NCBI GenBank assembly: GCA_030620455.1
Contig: JAUXEQ010000067.1
Span: 1-7,504, forward strand
From: a bacterium
GTDB taxonomy: Bacteria > UBP14 > UBA6098 > B30-G16
Direction: 5' to 3'
Length of the DNA: 7,504 nt
Positions 1 through 6,721 of the stretch are shown piece by piece. The stretch's first letter is position 1, and every line of letters starts with the position of its first letter. The notes under the pieces were generated by a model that was not told the origin of the DNA, made no database searches, and saw nothing but the letters and a program-made list of their open reading frames with translations. The position numbers and the translations under genes are program-made.

Positions 1-138
1 CATTTTCATCTGAAATCGCTAATGGCGGTTGCTCAGATTATTCAGAATGAAAATTTCAACAAAGATTGGATGAAAGCCAGGGATGTCACTGATTTACGCA
101 CTATTCTTCTATTAGCTAATCGAAAGAGAGAGCAGTAG
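1..138 (+). CDS. 3' end of an unrecognised plus-strand gene (45 residues visible)
   Basis: Frame 1 is open from the window edge to a TAG at 136-138, giving 45 residues that start HFHLKSLMAV and end LANRKREQ. The visible part is mixed helical and charged, with no membrane segment and no motif I can assign to a family, so no function is proposed. It is the only plus-strand gene in the window and is convergent with pta. Its TAG stop lies inside the first copy of a palindromic repeat (135-163), so the element may have set or trimmed the C-terminus. A 45-codon open frame in AT-rich DNA could arise by chance. The fact that it stops just where the intergenic repeat begins makes a real gene end somewhat more likely. 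Confidence 0.45.
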   Translation, partial: HFHLKSLMAVAQIIQNENFNKDWMKARDVTDLRTILLLANRKREQ

Positions 139-163
139 GGGCGTGGTTTCCACGCCCTATTTG
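135..163. repeat. REP-like palindromic element, copy 1
   Basis: This 29-bp sequence is identical to 202-230. Its core is a hairpin: GGGCGTGG at 139-146, a TTT loop, and CCACGCCC at 150-157, extended by a G-T pair (138/158). It is followed by TATTTG. The TAG at 136-138 is the stop codon of the plus-strand gene. The form GTAGGGGCG...CGCCC resembles dispersed intergenic palindromes seen in many bacterial genomes and often linked to REP-type (IS200-like) transposases; that link is inference here. There is no U-run, so it is at best a weak terminator for the convergent genes. Confidence 0.85.
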
Positions 164-201
164 TAAACATTCGATCGTATATTCATTTCGAGATAGGTTA
201 T

Positions 202-230
202 GTAGGGGCGTGGTTTCCACGCCCTATTTG
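202..230. repeat. REP-like palindromic element, copy 2
   Basis: This is an exact 29-bp direct repeat of 135-163, offset by 67 bp. Hairpin arms are at 206-213 and 217-224 around a TTT loop. It lies in the convergent gap between the plus-strand gene and pta, about 40 nt beyond the pta stop codon on the pta transcript. It could stabilise the 3' end of the mRNA or weakly terminate transcription. The downstream CTT after TATTTG is also shared with the third, decayed copy. Confidence 0.85.
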
Positions 231-250
231 CTTATTTTGCCGTATTTTGG

Positions 251-280
251 ACTGGGGAACTTCCAACGCCCTATTTGCTT
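251..280. repeat. Decayed third copy of the REP-like element, overlapping the pta stop
   Basis: The right half (ACGCCCTATTTGCTT, 266-280) matches copy 2 exactly. The left half is degenerate: ACTGGGGAACTTCCA replaces TAGGGGCGTGGTTTCC, with a short deletion and loss of the strong hairpin. The CTA at 271-273 is the complement of the pta TAG stop codon, so this copy overlaps the last codons of pta (LKSK-stop). Confidence 0.65.
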
Positions 281-1263
281 TTCAACAGTGCGATCGCTGT
301 TACGTTTACTATATCATCAACAGAGCAGCCTCGTGAAAGATCGTTAAACGGTTTTGCCAATCCTTGAATGATTGGACCTATTGCCTCAGCACCTGCCATA
401 CGTTGGACAAGTTTATATCCTATGTTACCAGAATGGAGATCAGGGAAAATAAGAACATTAGCTTGACCAGCTACGGTTGATTCCGGAGCTTTCTTCGCTG
501 CAACATGGGGAATTATAGCAGCATCGGCTTGAAGTTCACCATCGATTTTTAATTCAGGAGTTAGTTTTCGAACGATCTCGGTTGCTTCAATCACTTTTTC
601 CGCATCAGAATGTTTAGCGCTGCCCTTAGTCGAGAATGATAACATTGCGACCCTTGGCTCTATCCCAAGAAGTTGTTTTGCAGTTTGTGCTGATGCTATA
701 GCAATCGATGCAAGCTGTTCAGCGTTAGGTTGTGGCAACACTGCACAATCTGCGAATACAAAAACCTTTTCTCGCTCATCCATAAATTCTGGTAAAACCA
801 TTAGGAAGCAACTAGACACAACTTTAACTCCCTTCGCAACGCCCAGACAATGGAAAGCTGCACGCATAACATTTCCAGTAGTATTTTTTGCACCAGCGAC
901 ACCAGCATCCGCGAAACCATTGCGAACGAGCATGGCTCCCCAGTAAAGAGGATTCCTCATAAATTCCGCAGCTTGTTTCTCGGTAATTCCTTTTTTCTTG
1001 CGCATATCCATAAATTCCGAAATAAATTGAGTTCTTCGGTAATCTTTCTCAGGATCGGTGATTTCCACACCGGAAATATTTACTTTCTCTTTTTCCGCCA
1101 GTTCATGTAATCTTTTTTCTTCACCAACGATGATTACTTTAGCTAAATTTTCCTTAATAATCTGCTCCGCAGCATGAAGCATTCGTGGGTCGTCGCCTTC
1201 AGGAAGAACGACCGTTCCATTAAGAGCTTTCGCCTTTGATCGAATATCCTCGAGAAGTTTCAT
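271..1263 (-). CDS. pta: Phosphate acetyltransferase
   Basis: This 330-aa protein is predicted to convert acetyl-CoA and phosphate to acetyl phosphate and CoA in the cytosol, for acetate excretion (with acetate kinase) or acetate assimilation. The length fits the short, single-domain PTA_PTB class without the N-terminal DRTGG extension. Visible motifs are PEGDDPR (21-27), MLSFSTKGSAKH (207-218), DGELQADAAI (241-250), NVLIFPDLHSGNIGYKL (269-285) and GPIIQGLAKPFNDLSRG (296-312). S310, R311 and D317 match, by motif, the catalytic Ser/Arg/Asp known from Methanosarcina Pta. The ATG start is backed by a strong Shine-Dalgarno GGGAGG (1269-1274). The gene starts 53 bp after the permease gene and may be co-transcribed with it. 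No ackA is visible. The last codons overlap a decayed REP-like element. Phosphate butyryltransferase is the main alternative but fits the C-terminal motif less well. Confidence 0.95.
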   Translation of the reverse strand: MKLLEDIRSKAKALNGTVVLPEGDDPRMLHAAEQIIKENLAKVIIVGEEKRLHELAEKEKVNISGVEITDPEKDYRRTQFISEFMDMRKKKGITEKQAAEFMRNPLYWGAMLVRNGFADAGVAGAKNTTGNVMRAAFHCLGVAKGVKVVSSCFLMVLPEFMDEREKVFVFADCAVLPQPNAEQLASIAIASAQTAKQLLGIEPRVAMLSFSTKGSAKHSDAEKVIEATEIVRKLTPELKIDGELQADAAIIPHVAAKKAPESTVAGQANVLIFPDLHSGNIGYKLVQRMAGAEAIGPIIQGLAKPFNDLSRGCSVDDIVNVTAIALLKSK

Positions 1264-1316
1264 TTTATCCTCCCAATTTAATTATTCATTAATGATATAT
1301 TAACGTAAACTAATTA

Positions 1317-2843
1317 TTATCTCTGAAAAGCCTGAGTTATTCTAACTTCGGACAGTAGCGTCGATACAAAATAAGCCAGTGCTGCAGCAATAACAATCGA
1401 TGTTATAGATAATCCGAAAAAAATCTTCTGCAATATGGGATTACCTATTCCTAAGTTGTTAAGGTTTGTGAGAATCACAAGAAATACTGTAATAAATCCT
1501 GCAATTATAATCTCGAAACCTATTATCTTTTTGGGATGGACTTCACCTCTTTTAGGATGATTTATCCATCTCCACTGACCCCAGCAAGAACTCCCAAAGA
1601 TGCAAAGAAACATTACGATAACAGATTGAAAGTTAAGAAATGAACAACCTGAAAAAAGAGCAGTAATTTGAGCCGAAATAACGATTAAAAATAAAAAGAT
1701 AGATGACATTTCCAACGCTCTCGCGATAAAAATATTTTTCCATTTGATCGGAAATCCCAGGGAGAATGAAACATCGACAGTATCATTTGTAGAGAGTTTG
1801 GCAGAAATTATCGCAGCTTGTTGAGTTGTGATAACCATTGCTCCTGACAGACCTGCTATAATATTTCGTCCAAAACTTAGAGTAAAAAATACTACAAAAA
1901 AAATAGGTAATAATAGAGCCATTAAGCTTTCCGCATCTCTAACCATAAACAACAAATCTCGATTAAAAAACGGTTTTGACCAGCTTTTATATTTGAAAAC
2001 ATTACTGACTATGCGACTTCTCTTGGTTGATGCACCGCCTTCGCACAGAGATATCCCAGATGCAAATCTCCAAATAGCAAGCCAGATAATTATTGCCACA
2101 CACAGAATTATCGATGCATGAAAAGGAGAGCCGGCTACCCCATGCGAAATGAAACGCAAACCGGGAAATATCGAGGGATCGAATTTTAATATTTCGTTTA
2201 GACCTTCGCTTTGGATTGATTTGCCTAATTCTTCATGCAATTTTGGTGCTACATTCCAAATTACGATGAACATTATCAAATTAAAAATCATCGACCATTG
2301 AACTAATCTTCTTGTACCACCTTTTCGGGATATTCGTGAAATCGATAACGAAATTAACAGTGAAATTCCAGCTATTGCAAACAGTATTGAAATCATTGTA
2401 ATTATACTGAATAAATTAGGATTGGCAATTAAATATCCAATTGTAATTGTCAAAAAGAAAATTGCGGGGAGGATTGCGATAGCTATGGAATTCATCAGCG
2501 AAATAATAATCAGATATTGCTTTTTTATCGGCAAGTAAAAAAAATATCGAAACGAACTTTGAGGATCGAATAAGTCGGTAGCTATTGCAGGCACCAATTG
2601 AATTATGAACATGAATGCAACAAAAGCCATTTGGATTGTATAAATCATAGATGCAATCTCGGGGGATTTTTTTGAGATTGTACTAAAAAAACTTGCGGAA
2701 CCTACAGAAAACATTAGAAACATACATAAAATGAATACCCAAGCGAGTAATTTTAATATTTGTTTGCTTGATTTTCCTGTCTTAAAAAATAACCTAATAC
2801 TCGATTTTAATTTGACTTCCAATACATACAAAAAGGCTTTCAC
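1317..2843 (-). CDS. ABC-2-type transporter permease, about 11-12 membrane segments
   Basis: This 508-aa integral inner-membrane protein is predicted to be the transport channel paired with the ATPase encoded immediately upstream. Hydrophobic stretches lie at about 31-53, 66-85, 110-138, 145-168, 183-198, 243-260, 307-325, 378-398, 405-422, 442-459 and 475-496. A cytoplasmic loop holds RDLLFMVRDAESL (295-307), a type of RD-rich element typical of large ABC-2 exporters. Two similar segments, FFYLPIKKQY (101-110) and SLGFPIKWKN (361-370), suggest two related halves. The start is GTG (2841-2843) and overlaps the ATPase TGA by 4 bases (GTGA), with TGGAGG at 2848-2853, which indicates translational coupling. 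The substrate is unknown. Family context suggests export of a lipid, peptide or drug-like compound, but nothing in the sequence fixes it. Confidence 0.85.
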   Translation of the reverse strand: MKAFLYVLEVKLKSSIRLFFKTGKSSKQILKLLAWVFILCMFLMFSVGSASFFSTISKKSPEIASMIYTIQMAFVAFMFIIQLVPAIATDLFDPQSSFRYFFYLPIKKQYLIIISLMNSIAIAILPAIFFLTITIGYLIANPNLFSIITMISILFAIAGISLLISLSISRISRKGGTRRLVQWSMIFNLIMFIVIWNVAPKLHEELGKSIQSEGLNEILKFDPSIFPGLRFISHGVAGSPFHASIILCVAIIIWLAIWRFASGISLCEGGASTKRSRIVSNVFKYKSWSKPFFNRDLLFMVRDAESLMALLLPIFFVVFFTLSFGRNIIAGLSGAMVITTQQAAIISAKLSTNDTVDVSFSLGFPIKWKNIFIARALEMSSIFLFLIVISAQITALFSGCSFLNFQSVIVMFLCIFGSSCWGQWRWINHPKRGEVHPKKIIGFEIIIAGFITVFLVILTNLNNLGIGNPILQKIFFGLSITSIVIAAALAYFVSTLLSEVRITQAFQR

Positions 2844-3595
2844 AATTCCTCCAGCAAAGCCATAATCTGCTTTTCATCAGCACCGGTTAACTGTAAAAAA
2901 ATTTCTTCTAAATCTCCTGACGATCCCGCTTGTTGTCGCAACTCATCCATGTTACCTGTAGCAACAAGCTTCCCATCAACAATCAGCCCTAATCTATCAC
3001 ATACTTTCTCTGCTATCTCGAGAATGTGAGTTGTAAAAAAAATGGCTGAACCTTCCTGTGCAAAACGCTGAAGAATTAATTTTAAGGCACGGGCGCTGTA
3101 TGGATCGAGTCCCGTCGTGGGTTCATCGAGGAAAAGTACTTTTGGTTTACGCATTAAGACCGAAAGCACCATTAGTTTTTGACGCATACCGTGGGAGTAG
3201 TTTTCAATGTAATCCTCTAAGAAGTTGATCTGGAAAAGTTCCACCAATTCAGCTATTCGATTAAAAGATTCTGCAACGCAACCATAAATCGAAGCAATAA
3301 ACTGCAGAAATTCCTTTCCTTTCAGATGTTTAAAGACTGGTGGTTCATCTGGCACTACGCCAATATTTTTCTTTATCTCAATTTCGTTGCTTTTGTAATT
3401 AAGACCAATAATTTCAATCGAGCCTAAATCAGGTGACAGAACACCTGTAAGCATTTTTATAGTTGTTGTTTTACCTGCACCGTTAGGACCAAGAAATCCG
3501 AATATTTGACCTCCAGAAACAGAAATATCGACTCCATCGACGGCAACAAGGGCACCAAATTTCTTTTGCAAATTTGTAGCTTTAATGAGTTCCAT
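2840..3595 (-). CDS. ABC transporter ATP-binding protein
   Basis: This 251-aa cytosolic ATPase is predicted to power the adjacent permease. All nucleotide-binding motifs are present: Walker A GPNGAGKTT (36-44), signature YSHGMRQKL (133-141), Walker B VLFLDEP (153-159), D-loop TGLDP (161-165) and H-loop TTH (188-190). The Q-loop position reads VVPDEPPVF (80-88), with no glutamine; an acidic residue there is common in the ABC-2 export branch (COG1131 type). Length is normal for that branch. The ATG at 3593-3595 has no Shine-Dalgarno: upstream is an A/T-rich run with eight T's on the coding strand, unlike the SD-led neighbours pta, permease and batA-like. It starts 76 bp after the BatA-like gene stop and its TGA overlaps the permease GTG. 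The substrate is unknown. Confidence 0.93.
   Translation of the reverse strand: MELIKATNLQKKFGALVAVDGVDISVSGGQIFGFLGPNGAGKTTTIKMLTGVLSPDLGSIEIIGLNYKSNEIEIKKNIGVVPDEPPVFKHLKGKEFLQFIASIYGCVAESFNRIAELVELFQINFLEDYIENYSHGMRQKLMVLSVLMRKPKVLFLDEPTTGLDPYSARALKLILQRFAQEGSAIFFTTHILEIAEKVCDRLGLIVDGKLVATGNMDELRQQAGSSGDLEEIFLQLTGADEKQIMALLEEL
2848..2853 (-). promoter_or_regulatory. Shine-Dalgarno deciding the GTG start of the permease
   Basis: On the minus strand TGGAGG lies 4 nt before a GTG codon that overlaps the ATPase TGA stop. It sits inside the last codons of the ATPase gene. It supports the GTG start and coupled translation of the two ABC subunits. Confidence 0.7.
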
Positions 3596-3671
3596 GTAAA
3601 AAAAATTATTCTTTACGTTAACGTTCTTTCGATTAAGTTCTCGCTATTCTAAATGCAATTGTTAAGATTCG

Positions 3672-5723
3672 CTATTTCTTCTTCCAGCGAGTTTCAATAA
3701 TCATTTCTATTGCAAGAATAAGAAGAGCTAAAATTAACAGCGGTCGTGCAAGCTCCACACCGAACCGCGTTTTCAAAACCTGCTTTGCGATATCGGAATT
3801 AGCATCGAGCCATATAATGTTAAATTTCTTTCGATCCGATTTTTTTAATTTATCTAGATTACCCTCGGTTGCGTCAACATTAACGGCGAATAGATCGAGA
3901 GTATCACTATCTGAGACTATGGCATATATTCCTGCAACTGGAAGTTCGTCGATAAACACTGTTGCTTTCCCACCTACGAAACGCGGAACAATATATCTAA
4001 CATTCCCATTAGGATAAATTATCTTCAACCTTTCCGAACTGTAGTAATCCTCGATTGTTCTGACAGCTATACCCCCAACTGTATAACCGGGATCGAATTG
4101 AGCTATATCGGAGCATAGATACTGGCACGACCTGTGAACCAAAGGGACAAAAAACCCGGACAATATAACATCTCCCCATTTTATATCCACAGAAAAGCCG
4201 GCTAACAAAATTTTTCCCTGCCCAAGAGGAAGTTCTGTTAATGCAGGCATGTCATTCTCGAACCTTAGCAAAACACTTGACTCAATCGGTTGAAAATTGA
4301 CGATTTTTCTAAATGTAGCTTCCGGTATACCTGTATTCTTGAAAATGGAAATAATGGGATGCTCAAAATCCGCTTTTCCCCAGCCTAACTTCGCTAATGC
4401 TGTTGTATCACCTAACACTTCGATCTCTTTAAAATTCCCAAATCGCTCAAGAATCCTTGTTAAATTGACGATGTCCTTGGTGCTTTCTTCACCTGGAATT
4501 AACAGTAGACCTCCACCATCACTAACAAAAGTTCTTAAACGCTGAATTGCAGCGTCAGAGGGATTACGTGGTGCCACGTATATTACCACATCGAATTGGG
4601 CGATAGGAATCTGCCCGAGTCTTGATTCAGATTCTAACCGAGTTTCAAAAAAGACTGACTTATCCACGGGATTAAGGGCAAATTTGAAGTAGTTTGTCAG
4701 CTTTCTATTTCCAATAATTAATACTCGAACTTGCTCTGGTATTTTAAAGGAGAAATATCTTCTATTGTCCGTCATTAGGTTATCCTCGAAAATTTCAGCA
4801 TATCCACAGTGAAAGCCACCTTTTTGAACTTGAGCGGATAGGTTAACATCAACACTGGCACCCGGTGGTATATCTACTGCATTCTGGGCGGATTTATAAC
4901 CATCGATAATTACTGAAGATAACGCACTTTTTGCGTACTTTTGTCCGAAGTTCTTCACAGCGAGAGATAGATCGAATGGAGAGTTGACCTCGAGAAGTTG
5001 GGCTGGGAATTTGATATCCATAAGACTTCTGTTCTCATGCTTATCTGGTGCAAAACTGAATGCAAAAACTCGAATGTCCTCTGGAATTTCAAGCAATTTT
5101 TTATTCCAACTGTATGCACAATCGTCTGTTATAATATATATTTCCTTGTTAGGTGATGGATAATTATCAAGGGTCTTCACCGCTTCTGATAGTGCATTGG
5201 AAATATCTGTTACTTGATCCGATACTTCAACTGTATCAAGCATTGCCGTAATGTTGTTAAAAAATCGACTCGGCTTTGGTGTAAGCCAATTTATTTCCTC
5301 ACCAAAAATACCTACACTAGCTGCGTCACCCTCTTTTAGTACAGACAGTATTTTCTTCGCTGCTGATTTCAGATGAGTGAACACATCGGTATTACCCTTT
5401 AGAGCTGATGTGGAGAATGAATTATCCACGATAATTGCCAGTGCAGTCCTTTCATGCGAGCTTGTAGTTCCAATTTTTACATCTCTTAATGCTGGTCTGG
5501 TGAAAGCTGCTGCGATAAATAAAATCGCAAGTGTCCGTAATATCAATAATATCCATTGTCTGAGCTTGATCCTTCTCATACGTTTTCTTTGTATTTCCTC
5601 TAAGAATCTTATATCTGAAAATGGCTGATTTTTAAGTCTTCTTCGAGAAAGCAAATGAATTAGTATAGGCAACGAAGCGGCAGATAAAACCGGCAGAAGA
5701 TATGAATTAATAAATGTAAGCAT
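3672..5723 (-). CDS. BatA-domain/VWA membrane protein with GATase-like middle domain
   Basis: This 683-aa inner-membrane protein belongs to the BatA-like group. Residues 1-77 match the aerotolerance-regulator N-terminal (BatA) domain, with two membrane segments (about 5-25 and 56-75) around a basic loop containing SRRRLKNQPFSDIRFLEE. A von Willebrand A domain follows (about 93-235) with an intact MIDAS: D100-x-S102-x-S104, T172 and D200. Residues 240-330 look like a beta-sandwich ending in DNLMTDNRRYF. Residues 333-525 resemble a class I glutamine amidotransferase-like fold (VRVLIIGNR, SDGGGLLLIPGEE, GQGKILLAGF) with no obvious catalytic Cys. One last membrane helix is at about 660-676. The ATG is preceded by GGAG (5729-5732). 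It probably heads an operon with the ABC transporter. Family members are linked to stress tolerance or envelope function, but the exact role is unknown. It lacks the neighbouring MoxR ATPase and DUF58 genes of typical Bat clusters, at least within this window. Confidence 0.88.
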   Translation of the reverse strand: MLTFINSYLLPVLSAASLPILIHLLSRRRLKNQPFSDIRFLEEIQRKRMRRIKLRQWILLILRTLAILFIAAAFTRPALRDVKIGTTSSHERTALAIIVDNSFSTSALKGNTDVFTHLKSAAKKILSVLKEGDAASVGIFGEEINWLTPKPSRFFNNITAMLDTVEVSDQVTDISNALSEAVKTLDNYPSPNKEIYIITDDCAYSWNKKLLEIPEDIRVFAFSFAPDKHENRSLMDIKFPAQLLEVNSPFDLSLAVKNFGQKYAKSALSSVIIDGYKSAQNAVDIPPGASVDVNLSAQVQKGGFHCGYAEIFEDNLMTDNRRYFSFKIPEQVRVLIIGNRKLTNYFKFALNPVDKSVFFETRLESESRLGQIPIAQFDVVIYVAPRNPSDAAIQRLRTFVSDGGGLLLIPGEESTKDIVNLTRILERFGNFKEIEVLGDTTALAKLGWGKADFEHPIISIFKNTGIPEATFRKIVNFQPIESSVLLRFENDMPALTELPLGQGKILLAGFSVDIKWGDVILSGFFVPLVHRSCQYLCSDIAQFDPGYTVGGIAVRTIEDYYSSERLKIIYPNGNVRYIVPRFVGGKATVFIDELPVAGIYAIVSDSDTLDLFAVNVDATEGNLDKLKKSDRKKFNIIWLDANSDIAKQVLKTRFGVELARPLLILALLILAIEMIIETRWKKK

Positions 5724-5880
5724 ATCAACTCCAATGAATTATAATAAATCGAGTAGTCACAATTGCATTGTTTAAATTAACTTCAAAGACTCTTAATATT
5801 TCAACTATAGCTTGATAAGATATTGATTTTATTATTAATGACAACAAATAGTAATTTTGAAGATTATCAATCTTGGAAAT

Positions 5881-6378
5881 TTAGTCGGTTGAATTCATTC
5901 GGGATATTTTATTAATAATTGATGAAGTCGAATACTCTGGCAGAATTTCAATGGTTTTAACCGATCCGCCGTTTGCTATAACCTCTTTGGCACCAACAAT
6001 CTCAGAAATATTCCAGTCGGATCCCTTAACAAGTATTTCTGGTTTAATTAATTTAATTACTTCTAATGGTGTATCCTTCTCAAACGGAAACACAGCATCC
6101 ACAAAGTATAATGAGGCAAGTATCCACATTCTATCATTAAGAGTTACTATAGGTCTTCCCTCACCTTTAATTCTTCGAACGCTATTATCGTTGTTAACAG
6201 CAACCACCAGAAAGTCGCCTTCCAATCTTGCTTTGTAGAGATAATAACAGTGACCATGGTGAATTATATCGAAACAACCGTTTGTGAAAACAAGTTTCCT
6301 TCCACTCTCTTTTAACTTAGACCCAGTTGGTATGAAGTTCTTAGCAGAACTAAATATCTTTTCCTGCGGATTTTTCAT
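5881..6378 (-). CDS. rfaE2: D-glycero-beta-D-manno-heptose 1-phosphate adenylyltransferase
   Basis: This 165-aa cytosolic nucleotidyltransferase is predicted to transfer AMP from ATP to heptose 1-phosphate, giving ADP-heptose for LPS core synthesis. It corresponds to the C-terminal half of E. coli HldE, here as a stand-alone protein. Motifs are FTNGCFDIIHHGH (31-43, the HxGH site), VNNDNSVRRIKGEGRPI (61-77), DTPLEVI (102-108), LVKGSDW (116-122), EIVGAKEV (126-133) and YSTSSIINKI (149-158, where the family has STTxII). The KGSDW and VGA motifs favour RfaE2 over glycerol-3-phosphate cytidylyltransferase. The ATG has an in-frame TAG just upstream (four codons) and no Shine-Dalgarno, so translation may be leaderless or SD-independent. 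The kinase partner and other heptose genes are not in the window. It lies between the terminator of the T9SS cargo gene and a 157-bp AT-rich gap. Confidence 0.9.
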   Translation of the reverse strand: MKNPQEKIFSSAKNFIPTGSKLKESGRKLVFTNGCFDIIHHGHCYYLYKARLEGDFLVVAVNNDNSVRRIKGEGRPIVTLNDRMWILASLYFVDAVFPFEKDTPLEVIKLIKPEILVKGSDWNISEIVGAKEVIANGGSVKTIEILPEYSTSSIINKISRMNSTD

Positions 6379-6384
6379 ATCGTA

Positions 6385-6412
6385 AAGCTATATGAAAATA
6401 GAATTTTATCAA
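6385..6412 (-). promoter_or_regulatory. Possible sigma70-like promoter for rfaE2 (leaderless)
   Basis: On the minus strand TTGATA (6407-6412) and TAGCTT (6385-6390) are separated by 16 nt. The expected start site falls at or next to the A of the rfaE2 ATG (6378), which would fit the absence of a Shine-Dalgarno. The -10 match is poor, AT-rich DNA yields such pairs by chance, and FCB bacteria often use a different promoter consensus. Confidence 0.25.
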
Positions 6413-6420
6413 ATATTTTT

Positions 6421-6452
6421 AAAATAAAAAAAGGGGGTGTCTAACCCCCTTT
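6421..6452 (-). terminator. Rho-independent terminator of the repeat-protein gene
   Basis: Arms AAAGGGGGT (6430-6438) and ACCCCCTTT (6444-6452) form a 9-bp stem with a 5-nt loop (GTCTA). Read on the minus strand, the stem is followed by T8-A-T4. It lies 20 bp after the stop codon at 6473 and 42 bp before the rfaE2 ATG, so it should isolate rfaE2 from the upstream gene. The plus-strand reading lacks a T-tract after the stem. Confidence 0.9.
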
Positions 6453-6470
6453 AAACCGCAAGATGGTTTA
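6452..6470 (-). other. Second small hairpin just after the stop codon
   Basis: TAAACC (6452-6457) and GGTTTA (6465-6470) can pair around a 7-nt loop. This sits between the TAA stop of the repeat-protein gene (6473-6475) and the main terminator, sharing base 6452 with it. It may add mRNA 3'-end stability or may be incidental. Confidence 0.4.
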
Positions 6471-6472
6471 GG

Positions 6473-6721
6473 TTAATTTGAATAGTGAATCGTCTTAGTG
6501 TATATTCCGAAATCGGTTTGAATCTTTATCAAATAGACACCTGCAGGTTCATTTTCTGGCGCCCATGAAATTGTTGTTTGGCTACTCTTAACATTACCGG
6601 AGAAAATCGTCGCAACCTTGTTCCCCTTTAAATCGTAAATTTCTGCATCCATGTAAGTCTCTCCGGGAATGGACAGCGTAAAGCTTACGCTGGAATTGAA
6701 CGGATTCGGATAAGCTACAAT
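6473..6721 (-). other. T9SS type A-like C-terminal sorting domain
   Basis: The coded segment runs from IVAYPNPFNSSVSF to the C-terminus TKTIHYSN. It has the expected order: a YPNPF start, a beta-strand with small polar residues, AEIYDLKGNKV (271-281 counting from the internal Met), a W-containing strand and GVYLIKI. This beta-sandwich is typical of cargo secreted by the Por system in Bacteroidota and related candidate phyla. No T9SS machinery gene is in the window. Confidence 0.85.

Noticed and set aside
135..280. Two identical 29-bp repeats with a 38-bp spacer, like a tiny CRISPR array
   Set aside because: The repeats are almost fully palindromic, the third copy is degenerate and out of register with the 67-bp period, and there is no cas gene or leader. 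A REP-like element explains them better.
850..1110. Plus-strand open frame opposite pta
   Set aside because: It lies wholly antisense to a well-supported pta reading frame and has no recognisable motif or ribosome binding site. The other plus-strand frames (1828-2121, 3817-4017, 4297-4545, 5377-5628, 5951-6238, 6763-6960) fail for the same reason: each is antisense to a real gene.
271..1263. Phosphate butyryltransferase as an alternative for pta
   Set aside because: The SFSTKGSAKH motif and the NDLSRGCSVDDIVN C-terminus match phosphate acetyltransferases, and no butyrate kinase gene is next to it.
5738..5743. Perfect TATAAT on the minus strand upstream of the BatA-like gene
   Set aside because: A start about 7 nt downstream would fall inside the GGAG Shine-Dalgarno (5729-5732), and no -35 lies at 16-18 nt. 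The gap at 5724-5880 is AT-rich and such hexamers are expected by chance.
5860..5874. AAGATT-ATC-AATCTT hairpin after the rfaE2 stop, a possible terminator
   Set aside because: The stem has only 6 AT-rich pairs and no T-run follows on the minus strand, so it is too weak to call.
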